Notes: generated by a model not told the origin, from the sequence alone. Shown: positions 7,635-14,982, counted from the stretch's first letter. The stretch is DNA of 19,896 nt from CAYUHJ01 sp964444365 (GCA_964444365.1 CAYUHJ010000107.1:1-19896), one strand, 5' to 3'. Translations and numbers: made by a program.

Positions 7635-8536
7635 TGGCTGGCGTGTGGCACCTTTACCCGGAACCTGTCCAGGCACAAATCGCATGTATTTGGGAAGCCA
7701 GTGCGCGGAAAATCGGCAACGTACACCCTCAGATGAGCTTTGCAGGAACAGGATACACGGACTTCTTGATTAGTGGGGCACTATTAGGTCGGGTCTTTTC
7801 GCAAGTTCGGCTCGACATCGCGAACACGGGCGTAGTCGGATTTCTCGTTGAAGAGTCTGTTGGATTCACAAAACTCTGGGTGGGATCGAACACCAATCTC
7901 GGAATCGCATTAATATTGGCTCCCCTTGCCGTCACCGATCGTCAGAAAGACATGCGGAGTGAAGTCGAGAAGGTGTTGGCGCAACTAACACGTCGAGACG
8001 CCAAGTCCGTCTTTCGCGCGATTCGCCTCGCATCCCCCGGTGGCCTCGGCGATGCCCCCGATCAAGACGTCCGCGACGAACCGACCGTCACGCTCCTCGA
8101 AGCGATGAAACTCGCCGCGGATCGCGACATGATCGCCTGCCAATACGCGAACGGGTTCGCCGACGTCTTCGACTTCGGCACCCCCGCGTTCCTCGAAGCC
8201 TTCGCGAAGTTCGGCACCGTGGAAGCCGCCATCGTCGATTGCCAACTGCGGTGGCTCGCGGCGTTCCCGGATTCGTTGATCGCCCGAAAGAACGGCCTCG
8301 CCGTCGCGGAAGACGTGCAGAAACGGGCCGCGGCGGTGCTGGAACTCGGCGGCATCGCCACGCCGGAGGGCCGGGCCGCCGGGGTCGCGCTGGACAGGCA
8401 CCTGCGGTCCGACGGCAACAAGCTCAACCCCGGCACGACGGCCGATCTCATCGCGGCGTGCCTGTTCGTCGCGCTGCGGGAGGGTAAGATAGCCCCGTCC
8501 GCCCCCTTCCGCTGGCCGTCGCCCGATTGGTTGTAA
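7634..8536 (+). CDS. CitG-like (triphosphoribosyl-dephospho-CoA synthase family) protein
   Basis: A 300-residue protein with CitG/MdcB family signatures. These are GNVHPQMSF near residue 28, a DFL segment, NTNLGIALILAPLA near residue 98 and a C-terminal NKLNPGTTADLIAACLF. Classical CitG transfers a phosphoribosyl group from ATP to dephospho-CoA for citrate or malonate lyase carriers. Homologues in methanopterin islands have no lyase partner and are thought to act in H4MPT side-chain formation, where a ribosyl-phosphate transfer would make sense; this is inference. ATG at 7634 shares one base with the preceding stop. The first third (about 7640-7990) is lower in G+C and richer in AT codons than the rest (29/60 at 7741-7800), so the gene may be a recombinant. 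Confidence 0.82.
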   Translation: MAGVWHLYPEPVQAQIACIWEASARKIGNVHPQMSFAGTGYTDFLISGALLGRVFSQVRLDIANTGVVGFLVEESVGFTKLWVGSNTNLGIALILAPLAVTDRQKDMRSEVEKVLAQLTRRDAKSVFRAIRLASPGGLGDAPDQDVRDEPTVTLLEAMKLAADRDMIACQYANGFADVFDFGTPAFLEAFAKFGTVEAAIVDCQLRWLAAFPDSLIARKNGLAVAEDVQKRAAAVLELGGIATPEGRAAGVALDRHLRSDGNKLNPGTTADLIAACLFVALREGKIAPSAPFRWPSPDWL

Positions 8537-8538
8537 TC

Positions 8539-9030
8539 ATGGCCGAACGATTCGTCGTCCGCGTGGCGAAGGACAACCTCGTGTTCTGCGCCGGGCACTT
8601 CATCAGCTACGCCGGGCACCAGTGCGAGCGACTGCACGGCCACAACTACCGCACCGCGGTCGAGCTCGAAGCCCCGCTCGACCCGAACGACTACTACGTG
8701 TTCGACTTCGTGGCCCTGAAGCAGCGCACGAAGGAAATCACGGACGCCCTCGACCACCACATGCTGCTCGCCACCCGGAACCCGGTGATCCACGTCGAAG
8801 AAGCCGCGGAACGAGTGCGGGTGCGGTACCGGGACCGCGAGTGGGTCTTCCCCCGCGGCGACTGCGTGCTGCTCCCCATCGAGAACACGACGGCCGAGCT
8901 CCTCGCCCGGTACATCGCCGAACGCCTGCTCGACGTGCTCCGCGAGCAGCACCAGTTCACCCCGACCGTGCTGCGCGTCGAGGTGGAAGAAAACGTCGGC
9001 CAGTCCGCGACGATCGAATGGCGAGCGTAG
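8539..9030 (+). CDS. 6-pyruvoyl-tetrahydropterin synthase / QueD-family protein
   Basis: A 163-residue protein. The zinc-binding histidines of the family are visible at H20 (AGHF) and at H33 and H35 (LHGHNY). The CxxxHGH motif has the catalytic cysteine at C29, and a LDHHMLL motif follows in mid-protein. The C-terminal PIENTTAELLARYI and VEENVGQSA segments match the family's active-site glutamate regions. Members convert 7,8-dihydroneopterin triphosphate to pyruvoyl- or carboxy-pterins or cleave its side chain. Its position at the end of the methanopterin island suggests supply of a pterin precursor; a queuosine role (QueD) is the alternative, but no other queuosine gene is present. The stop of the CitG-like gene is 2 bases before ATG 8539. 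The stop at 9030 lies 3 bases from the convergent WD40 gene. Confidence 0.88.
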   Translation: MAERFVVRVAKDNLVFCAGHFISYAGHQCERLHGHNYRTAVELEAPLDPNDYYVFDFVALKQRTKEITDALDHHMLLATRNPVIHVEEAAERVRVRYRDREWVFPRGDCVLLPIENTTAELLARYIAERLLDVLREQHQFTPTVLRVEVEENVGQSATIEWRA

Positions 9031-9033
9031 GCG

Positions 9034-10116
9034 TCACTTCTTCGGCGGGGCCAGATTCGGAATCCGCACGAGGTGGACGTACCGCTCGTACACGACCGCG
9101 AGGTGCCGGCCGTCCGGGGCGAAGGCGACGGACTCGATGTGGTCGATCTTCTGGTCCTCGAACTTCGGCTTGCCCTCGACGCTGTAGACCATGACGCGGT
9201 CGCCGGTCGCGTCCAGGCCCAGCATTCCGATGGAGTCGCCGGTCGCGGAGTAGGTCAGCATCGCGATCTTTTCCTTGCTGACCCGGAAGACTTTTTCCTC
9301 CTTCAGCTTGCCGCCGTCGGTGGAGCAGATGCGGACCCGGCCGTCCATGACGCCGACGGCGAGTTTCTTGCCGTCCGGGTCGAACGTCACAGACGTGACC
9401 ACGTCCTTGTAGGTTTCGACGTGGGTTTGCTTCCCCTTCGCATCGGAAATGTCCCAGAGGCGGACGGTGCCGTCCTTCAGCCCGGCGGAGGCGACGAGGG
9501 TGGCGTCCCAGTTGACGGCGACGGCCCGGACGGTGTCCTTGTGTCCGGTCAAGGTGTGCGTGCAGACGGGCGGGGACTGCTTCAAGTCCCACACCTTGAC
9601 GAGGCCGTCCTTGCCCGCGGTGACGAGTTGCTGGCCGCCGGGGGCGAACGTCAGGCCCCAGGCGGGGCCGCCCTTGTGGGCGTCGATCGTCTGGTTCGGG
9701 GTGAACGTGCTGCCGGACACCTTCCAGGTGCGGACCACGCCCTTCGAGTCCGCGGCGGCGAACGCCCGGCCGCTCGGGGAGAACGCGACGGCGGTCGTCT
9801 CCGGGTTCTTGAACGTGGCGACCGCCTTGAACTCCGGGAATTCGAGCACGGTGATCGTCTCGCCGGGGCCGCCGAACGCGAGGTGCTTGCCGTTCGGGCT
9901 GAACACCGCGCAGTCGAGCTTGGCCTGGCGGTCGCCGATGATCGCGAGGGTGTTGTCCGCCTTCGCGGTCGGCTTCAGGGCGGCGGGCACGTCCTCGAAC
10001 TTGACCTTGTCAAGGATCGAGACGGGGGCCGCCTTCGGGGCGTCCTTGGTGGCCTGGCCGAACGCCGGGGCGATTCCGCACGCGGAAACCAGCAACACGT
10101 GAGCGAGGCGATACAT
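9034..10116 (-). CDS. Exported WD40-repeat protein
   Basis: A 360-residue protein on the minus strand. The start is ATG at 10116, with GGAG 6 bases upstream; a frame extension to 10146 lacks such a site. The N-terminus (YRLAHVLLVSACGIAPAFG) is a signal peptide. It could be cut by signal peptidase I after AFG, or at Cys13 as a lipoprotein (VSAC fits a lipobox). The remainder is a series of WD40 blades with typical cores such as VKVWDLKQ, VRLWDIS, VFSPNGKHLAFGG, VAFSPSGRAFAAAD and VTFDPDGKKLAVG, enough for one seven-bladed propeller. Planctomycetes carry many such proteins; they usually act as binding scaffolds. It is convergent with the methanopterin island and divergent from the lipoyl gene, so it is probably an independent transcription unit. 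Confidence 0.88.
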   Translation of the reverse strand: MYRLAHVLLVSACGIAPAFGQATKDAPKAAPVSILDKVKFEDVPAALKPTAKADNTLAIIGDRQAKLDCAVFSPNGKHLAFGGPGETITVLEFPEFKAVATFKNPETTAVAFSPSGRAFAAADSKGVVRTWKVSGSTFTPNQTIDAHKGGPAWGLTFAPGGQQLVTAGKDGLVKVWDLKQSPPVCTHTLTGHKDTVRAVAVNWDATLVASAGLKDGTVRLWDISDAKGKQTHVETYKDVVTSVTFDPDGKKLAVGVMDGRVRICSTDGGKLKEEKVFRVSKEKIAMLTYSATGDSIGMLGLDATGDRVMVYSVEGKPKFEDQKIDHIESVAFAPDGRHLAVVYERYVHLVRIPNLAPPKK

Positions 10117-10288
10117 GGGAGACTCCGGCAATGGGGGCCGGACCAACGGTGGGGAAAGAAGTCACGGGCGTATTTTAGCGGCCGACCGAGTGAGAAACGG
10201 GAGAGAACTCCGGCGGCGGGGATTTTGTCGAAGGGCGGGCTCCGAGTACACTGACCGGAGTGCCGTGGCTTTCGTTGGGTGGACGACG
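10117..10288. promoter_or_regulatory. Divergent intergenic region with possible promoters
   Basis: This 172-base gap separates the WD40 gene (minus) from the lipoyl-protein gene (plus), so it should hold both promoters. On the minus strand a TAAAAT hexamer (10172-10177) lies about 55 bases upstream of the WD40 start and resembles a -10 box, but no convincing -35 box is visible at the usual distance. On the plus strand I see no clear promoter. GGAG at 10257-10260 precedes a GTG at 10265, which is an alternative start for the lipoyl gene. Confidence 0.25.
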
Positions 10289-10780
10289 ATGACCCCGCCC
10301 GTGTGCCGCATCCCGTACAAGCGGTCCCGCTTCTCGACCCAGCTCCCGACCGACCGTCGGTACACGGCCTCGCACTTCTGGCTGCTGGAAGTGGAGCCGG
10401 ACCTGTGGCGAGTCGGGTTCACGCGGTTCGCGACGCGGATGCTCGGCGACCTCGTCGAGTTCGGCTTCGAGGTCAAACCGGGGGACGCGGTCGAGCTCGG
10501 CCAAACGGTGGGCTGGATCGAGGCGTTCAAGGCCATGACGGATCTCTATTGTGTCGGGGTGGGCGCGTTCGCGACCGGGAACGCGGCCCTGGAAGCCGAC
10601 CCGACGCTGTTCGACAAGGACCCCTACGGGGCCGGCTGGCTGTACCTGCTGAAGGGCACCCCCGACCCCGGCACCGTCGACGCGGCGGGGTACACCGCCC
10701 TGCTGGACGCGGCCATCGACAAGATTCTCGGCAAGAACCCGGACGCGGGCCACAATCTCCCGGCGGAGGACGACGCATGA
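10289..10780 (+). CDS. GcvH-like lipoyl-carrier protein
   Basis: A 163-residue protein related to glycine-cleavage H protein. Residues 25-60 (YTASHFWL, VGFTRFATRMLGDLVEFGF) and 63-90 (KPGDAVELGQTVGWIEAFKAMTDLY) match the H-protein hammerhead fold. K81 in the EAFKA motif is the predicted lipoylation site (ESVKA in GcvH), and DPYGAGWLYLLK matches the C-terminal conserved block. No glycine-cleavage T or P protein is nearby. The gene instead starts a run with CobW, an HdrA-like cysteine domain and a ferredoxin, so a redox or sulfur-carrier role like that of LbpA proteins of the sHdr system is more likely. That assignment is inference. I chose ATG 10289; GTG 10265 with a better ribosome-binding site is possible and would add 8 residues. 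The stop overlaps the CobW start (ATGA). Confidence 0.82.
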   Translation: MTPPVCRIPYKRSRFSTQLPTDRRYTASHFWLLEVEPDLWRVGFTRFATRMLGDLVEFGFEVKPGDAVELGQTVGWIEAFKAMTDLYCVGVGAFATGNAALEADPTLFDKDPYGAGWLYLLKGTPDPGTVDAAGYTALLDAAIDKILGKNPDAGHNLPAEDDA

Positions 10781-11883
10781 CCCCGGCCCGCTACATCATG
10801 GTCGGCGGCTTCCTCGGGGCGGGGAAGACGACGGCCCTCCTGCGGCTCGCGGAGAAACTCCGCGGCGAGGGCCAGCGCGTCGGACTCATTACCAATGACC
10901 AGAGCGTGAACCTCGTCGACACGGCGGTGCTGAACGCCCACGACTTCCCCGTCGAGGAAATCACCGGCGGCTGCTTCTGCTGCCGGTTCAACTCCCTCAC
11001 GGAGGCCGCCGAAAAGCTGTCCGCGGACGACCGCCCGGACGTGTTCCTCGCCGAGCCCGTCGGCAGCTGCACCGACCTCGCCGCCACGGTCGCGTACCCG
11101 CTCCGCCGGCTGTACGGGGACGCCTTCACCGTCGCGCCGTACAGCGTCCTCGTCGACCCGATCCGGGCCGAGCGCATCCTCGGCCTCGCGGACGGCAAGT
11201 CCTTTTCCCCGAAGGTCGTGTACATTTACCGCAAGCAGCTGGAAGAGGCCGACGTCATCGCCGTCAACAAGTGCGACCTGCTCGAACCGTCCCGGCTGAG
11301 CCGGCTTCTGGCGGCCCTCCGGACCGAGTTCCCGAAGGCGGACGTCGTGTCGATGTCCGCCCGCACCGGCAAGGATTTCGACGGCTGGGCCGACAAGCTG
11401 GCGAAGGCGGAAATGCCCGCCGGCACCGCGATGGACGTCGATTACGACACCTACGCCGAGGGCGAAGCCCTGCTCGGGTGGGTCAATCTCACCGTGACGG
11501 TGACTTCGCCATCCGCGTTCGACGGCAACGGGTTCGTCACCGCCGTCGCGACCGCAATTCATCGGCGACTCGACCAAGAAGGAACCGAGGTCGCGCACCT
11601 GAAAATGACGCTGGCCCCCGAGGAAGGGCTCGACCTCGCGGTCGCGAATCTGGTGCGGACCGACGGCACCGTCGAGTTCTCGCACTCGCTTCAGGAGCCG
11701 CTCGAAGTCGGCGAATTCCTGCTGAACCTGCGGGCCGAGGCCGACCCCGCGGGGTTGAAGTCGGCGGCGGAAGAATGCCTGCAAGAAGTCGCGTCGGCCA
11801 CGGGTATTACCGCCGACGTCGTTCACGCCGAAGCCTTCCGCCCCGGCCGACCGGTCCCGACCCACCGCTTCACGGAGGCGTAA
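10777..11883 (+). CDS. CobW/COG0523-family metal-chaperone GTPase
   Basis: A 368-residue G3E-family GTPase. The Walker A loop GGFLGAGKTT occupies residues 10-19. The characteristic metal-binding CxCC motif is at C66-x-C68-C69 within GGCFCCRF. NKCD (164-167) gives guanine specificity, and a CobW C-terminal domain follows. The protein binds and inserts metals (Zn, Co, Ni or Fe depending on the subgroup) into client proteins using GTP. No cobalamin gene or zinc-uptake gene is near. The start ATG overlaps the lipoyl-protein stop by 4 bases, and the next gene begins 1 base after its stop, so it is firmly in this operon. A likely client is one of the cysteine-rich neighbours (HdrA-like domain, ferredoxin, DUF116 domain), which is inference from position. 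Confidence 0.9.
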   Translation: MTPARYIMVGGFLGAGKTTALLRLAEKLRGEGQRVGLITNDQSVNLVDTAVLNAHDFPVEEITGGCFCCRFNSLTEAAEKLSADDRPDVFLAEPVGSCTDLAATVAYPLRRLYGDAFTVAPYSVLVDPIRAERILGLADGKSFSPKVVYIYRKQLEEADVIAVNKCDLLEPSRLSRLLAALRTEFPKADVVSMSARTGKDFDGWADKLAKAEMPAGTAMDVDYDTYAEGEALLGWVNLTVTVTSPSAFDGNGFVTAVATAIHRRLDQEGTEVAHLKMTLAPEEGLDLAVANLVRTDGTVEFSHSLQEPLEVGEFLLNLRAEADPAGLKSAAEECLQEVASATGITADVVHAEAFRPGRPVPTHRFTEA

Positions 11884-11884
11884 C

Positions 11885-12220
11885 GTGTCGCTTCCGCTTC
11901 GAGTCGTGTACTGTCACTGTGCGTATGCCAAGGTCGTGCCCGCGGCAGTCAAGGACGAGGTGCTGCGGCGATTGACCGAGTCGGGCATTCCGTTCGACGC
12001 AGTGCCGGACCTGTGCGAGCTGTCCGCCCGCAAGGACCCGTCGCTGGCGGAGCTCGTGACCGGCCCGGCGAAGATCGCGGCGTGTTACCCGCGGGCCGTG
12101 AAGTGGCTGTTCAACGCGGCCGGTTCGCCGTTGCCGGCCGACGCGGAAGTGCTGAACATGCGGACGGAAACCGCCGAGGCGATTGCAAAGAAACTGCTCG
12201 AGTCGGAGGCATCCGCGTGA
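11885..12220 (+). CDS. Stand-alone domain resembling the HdrA N-terminal cysteine domain
   Basis: A 111-residue protein with four cysteines in the order seen at the N-terminus of heterodisulfide reductase subunit A: C10-H-C12 in VVYCHCAYA, C44 in PDLCEL and C67 in IAACYPRAVKWLF. The last is followed by VLNMRTETAEAI, which aligns with the ACSPRMHE...ANIRE stretch of HdrA by eye. In HdrA this domain precedes the flavin domain and holds an iron-sulfur cluster; here the flavin domain is absent. GTG at 11885 has GGAGG 6 bases upstream and lies one base after the CobW stop. The stop overlaps the next start by 4 bases (GTGA). The similarity is read by eye and needs a profile search. The predicted role is electron or thiol transfer with the lipoyl protein and the ferredoxin. 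Confidence 0.6.
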   Translation: MSLPLRVVYCHCAYAKVVPAAVKDEVLRRLTESGIPFDAVPDLCELSARKDPSLAELVTGPAKIAACYPRAVKWLFNAAGSPLPADAEVLNMRTETAEAIAKKLLESEASA

Positions 12221-13086
12221 GTGCCCTGCCGCTACCCGTCGCGACCGCCCCGCCGACCGCCGGCACCTTCCGCGTGCTGGTGTACGAGGGCACCGGCGCG
12301 GAGCCGTTCGACCCGCCGACGCGGACCGCCCTCGTCTCGACGCTGCTGACGAAGGGCTACGCCGTCACCGTCGTCCGCCCCGGCGGCAGCGTGTCGGAAA
12401 TGACCCGCGGAACCTGCGTCGTTCTGGGGAGGTTCACCGAGGAGAAGCCCGAAACCGCGACGGGCCACGAGGGGGCCGTCACGATCCACTTCCGCACTGT
12501 CAGCGGGCTGTCACCGGCCGACGCCGTCGCGAAGGTGGACGCAATCCGCGACGCGGCGAACGTGCCGAAGCCCGGAACGTGGAAGCCGTGGTTCCCGGTG
12601 ATCGACTACGACCGCTGCACCAATTGCATGCAATGCCTGTCGTTTTGCCTGTTCGACGTGTACGCGGTCGATGCCGACAAAAAGATCACGGTGCAGAACC
12701 AGAACAAGTGCAAGACCGACTGCCCGGCGTGCTCCCGCGTCTGCCCGGAAGTCGCGATCCTGTTCCCGAAATACCGCCACGGCCCGATCAACGGCGACGC
12801 GGTGAGTGCCGACGACATGCGGCGCGAAAACATGAAGGTGGACATTTCATCACTATTGGGCGGCGACATCTACCAGGCCTTGCGCGACCGCAGTGCGAAG
12901 TTCAAATCCCGCTTCAGCAAGGAACGCGACGCGGACAAGGCCCTCGAAGAACGACTGAAGTGCCTGACGAAACTCGGGCAACAACTGGACGTACCGCCCG
13001 AGCTGTTCAAGAGTTTGCCGACGATGGACGAGATCCGCACCAAAGCCGCGGAAGCGGCGGCGAAGGCAGAAGCAGCCAGGAATTGA
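12217..13086 (+). CDS. Two-cluster [4Fe-4S] ferredoxin with N- and C-terminal extensions
   Basis: A 289-residue protein. Cluster ligands are C134, C137, C140 and C144 (CTNCMQCLSFC) and C165, C169, C172 and C176 (CKTDCPACSRVCP). The second set has three residues rather than two between its first two cysteines. Residues 1-110 form an alpha/beta region starting FRVLVYEGTGAEP that I cannot name, and residues 200-289 are charged and helical, probably coiled coil. It is much longer than a simple ferredoxin (about 60-100 residues). It probably passes electrons to the radical SAM enzyme or receives them from the HdrA-like and lipoyl proteins; this is inferred from the operon. The GTG start overlaps the preceding stop by 4 bases. 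A toxin-antitoxin pair follows after 27 bases. Confidence 0.85.
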   Translation: MSALPLPVATAPPTAGTFRVLVYEGTGAEPFDPPTRTALVSTLLTKGYAVTVVRPGGSVSEMTRGTCVVLGRFTEEKPETATGHEGAVTIHFRTVSGLSPADAVAKVDAIRDAANVPKPGTWKPWFPVIDYDRCTNCMQCLSFCLFDVYAVDADKKITVQNQNKCKTDCPACSRVCPEVAILFPKYRHGPINGDAVSADDMRRENMKVDISSLLGGDIYQALRDRSAKFKSRFSKERDADKALEERLKCLTKLGQQLDVPPELFKSLPTMDEIRTKAAEAAAKAEAARN

Positions 13087-13113
13087 CGGGGATGGTCAAC
13101 GAGAGGGTGTGCG

Positions 13114-13341
13114 ATGAGTGACGCGCTAATCATCCGCGGGCGGTACGCCGACCGGACCTTCATCCCGGACAGCCCGCTGCCTGACGCCGAGGGGGTTGCG
13201 GAGCTGGTGATTACCCCGCTCGATGCCCCTCGGACTGCCGGCTCGATCGCCGACGCCTTCGGTCGCGCACCCGTACTTCGCGCGGGCAACGACATCCTCG
13301 CCGAAATCCGGGCCGACCGCGACGAGTGGGGTGACCGCTGA
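13114..13341 (+). CDS. Antitoxin-like protein (DUF104/AF2212 type)
   Basis: A 75-residue protein. The N-terminal half (IIRGRYADRTFIPDSPLPDAEG) matches the pattern of DUF104/AF2212-like antitoxins, a short beta-strand followed by F-x-P...L-x-x-G. The C-terminal half ends in a charged helix (ILAEIRADRDEWGDR) that probably binds the toxin. ATG 13114 has GAGAGGG 6 bases upstream. It is directly followed by a PIN-domain gene with overlapping codons, the usual arrangement of a type II toxin-antitoxin module. The pair interrupts the run between the ferredoxin and the radical SAM gene. Confidence 0.7.
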   Translation: MSDALIIRGRYADRTFIPDSPLPDAEGVAELVITPLDAPRTAGSIADAFGRAPVLRAGNDILAEIRADRDEWGDR

Positions 13342-13733
13342 TCTACCTCGATGCCAACGTTGTGATCCGGCTCGTCGAGGGGGACGCCTCGACGCGTTCG
13401 CCTTTGGTCGCACGATTGTCCTCGTCGCTCGGTATTCCAGGGTCGATGGGGACGTCTCGGCTGAGCCGGTTGGAGTGCCGGTCCAAGCCGATGAGAACGG
13501 GCGATGCCGCCACGCTGGCGCAGTTTGACGTGTTCTTCGCGGGCGTCGAGTTGATCCTGCTGGAAGTGACATCGGCGGTCGTCGAACGGGCCACCGAGTT
13601 CCGCGCGAAATACAACCTCAAGACGCCCGACGCCCTCCACTACGCGACGGCCGTCGAGGCCGGAGTCGCGGTCTTCTTAACAGGCGACCGGGGTCTGGAG
13701 AAGTGTTCGGAAGTGCCGGTCGAGATACTGTGA
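13338..13733 (+). CDS. PIN-domain toxin (VapC-like ribonuclease), apparent CTG start
   Basis: A 131-residue PIN-domain protein. The four acidic residues of the active site are all present: D5 in IYLDANVVIRL, E46 in SRLEC, D98 in TPDALHYATA and D117 in LTGDRGLEK. Members cleave RNA and are neutralised by the adjacent antitoxin. The start is unusual. The conserved first strand with D5 lies before the first ATG or GTG in frame (GTG 13362), and an in-frame TGA at 13332 blocks extension. The only candidate that keeps D5 is therefore CTG at 13338, overlapping the antitoxin stop as CTGA in the way ATGA overlaps do elsewhere. A start at 13362 would remove a catalytic residue. The stop directly abuts the GTG of the radical SAM gene. 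Confidence 0.75.
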   Translation: MIYLDANVVIRLVEGDASTRSPLVARLSSSLGIPGSMGTSRLSRLECRSKPMRTGDAATLAQFDVFFAGVELILLEVTSAVVERATEFRAKYNLKTPDALHYATAVEAGVAVFLTGDRGLEKCSEVPVEIL

Positions 13734-14972
13734 GTGTCGGTCTTCGAGACGTTTCGGTCGAACATACTGGACAGATCCATGATCTTCTCCCTGGCCCGAC
13801 GCATGCTCACCGAGGTGGACCCCCGCCTGCTGGGGACGTTCGCGCTCAACTTCGGGCTGAAGGGGATGCTGTCCGTCGAACGCTATAAGGCTCGATTGCG
13901 ACGAGGCGTCCACTTCCCGCCGTTTCTGTTTCTCTCGGTCATCAACTCGTGCAATTTGAAGTGTCAGGGGTGTTGGGTTGATGTGCAATCGCCGCGGGAG
14001 ATGATCGACAAGGACACGCTCAACCGCATCTTGCGCGACGCCAAGAAGCACGGCAACCGCTACTTCGGCATCCTCGGCGGCGAGCCATTCTTGCATCCGC
14101 ACCTGCTGGATGTATTCGATGCCCACCCGGATTGCTACTTCCAGGTGTTCACGAACGGGCAACTCATCACGGAGAAAATCGCGAAGCGTCTTAACCGGGC
14201 CGGCAACGTCACACCGTTGATTAGCATTGAAGGCACCGCCGCCGTTTCGGACGAACGCCGCGGCCGGCTCAACGTGCTGAACCGCACGCTCGCGGGGCTC
14301 GAAAATTGCCGGAAAAACGGGCTCATCATCGGCACCGCGACGACGGTGTGCCAGACGAACATCGACGACCTGCTTAGCGAAAAATGGCTTCGCCGACTGA
14401 TTGAACTCGGCGTGCATTATGCCTGGTATCACACTTACAGACCCGTCGGACCCGACCCGACGCCGGGACTTGCATTAACCCCGGATCAAGTGGTCCAGGT
14501 GCGGAAGTTCGGCGTCACAATGCGGTCGAAATTGCCCATTGCAATCGTTGATCCCTACTGGGACGACCGCGGGCAAGCGCTCTGCCCGATGGCGACCGGC
14601 GTCAGCCATCACATCGGCCCGACCGGCGGCATTGAGCCGTGCCCGATCATCCAGTTCGCCGCCGAGAGTGTCTACGATCAACGCGGCATCTATGACCTGA
14701 TGACGCGGTCCGAGTTCCTGAAGGACTTTCGCGAAGCGTCCGCCCAGGCGACGCGCGGCTGCGTGGTCCTTGAACGCCCGGACCTCGTCAGCGCGATCGT
14801 GAAGAAGCACGCGGCCATCGACATGACGAGCCGCCAAACCGCCGCCGCCGAACTCGCCCGCATGACCCCCCGCCCCAGCCAACACACCCCCGGCCGCGAA
14901 ATCCCGGAAGAACATTGGGCCTACCGCTTCGCGAAGAAGCACTGGTTCTTCGGCTTCGGGGCGTATACGTGA
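13734..14972 (+). CDS. Radical SAM enzyme with C-terminal auxiliary cysteines
   Basis: A 412-residue radical SAM protein. The SAM-cleaving [4Fe-4S] motif is C73-x3-C77-x2-C80 (SCNLKCQGCW), followed by a GGEPFLHPHL element and ISIEGT. Later cysteines at C284 (LCPM), C303 (EPCPII) and C343 (GCVV) suggest an extra iron-sulfur cluster of SPASM or Twitch type. The GTG start follows the toxin stop without a gap. The neighbours are a ferredoxin upstream and a polyprenyl synthase and cyclases downstream, so a lipid or terpenoid substrate is plausible. HpnH, the hopanoid radical SAM enzyme, is a possible relative, but the C-terminal cysteines and the length argue against a simple orthologue. The substrate cannot be determined from the sequence. 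Confidence 0.85.
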   Translation: MSVFETFRSNILDRSMIFSLARRMLTEVDPRLLGTFALNFGLKGMLSVERYKARLRRGVHFPPFLFLSVINSCNLKCQGCWVDVQSPREMIDKDTLNRILRDAKKHGNRYFGILGGEPFLHPHLLDVFDAHPDCYFQVFTNGQLITEKIAKRLNRAGNVTPLISIEGTAAVSDERRGRLNVLNRTLAGLENCRKNGLIIGTATTVCQTNIDDLLSEKWLRRLIELGVHYAWYHTYRPVGPDPTPGLALTPDQVVQVRKFGVTMRSKLPIAIVDPYWDDRGQALCPMATGVSHHIGPTGGIEPCPIIQFAAESVYDQRGIYDLMTRSEFLKDFREASAQATRGCVVLERPDLVSAIVKKHAAIDMTSRQTAAAELARMTPRPSQHTPGREIPEEHWAYRFAKKHWFFGFGAYT

Positions 14973-14982
14973 GAGGCGTGAC

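Noticed and set aside
13734..14972. HpnH (adenosylhopene-forming enzyme) as a firm assignment
   Set aside because: The radical SAM motif alone is not specific. The C-terminal cysteines and the lack of other hopanoid genes apart from the cyclase make the assignment unsafe.
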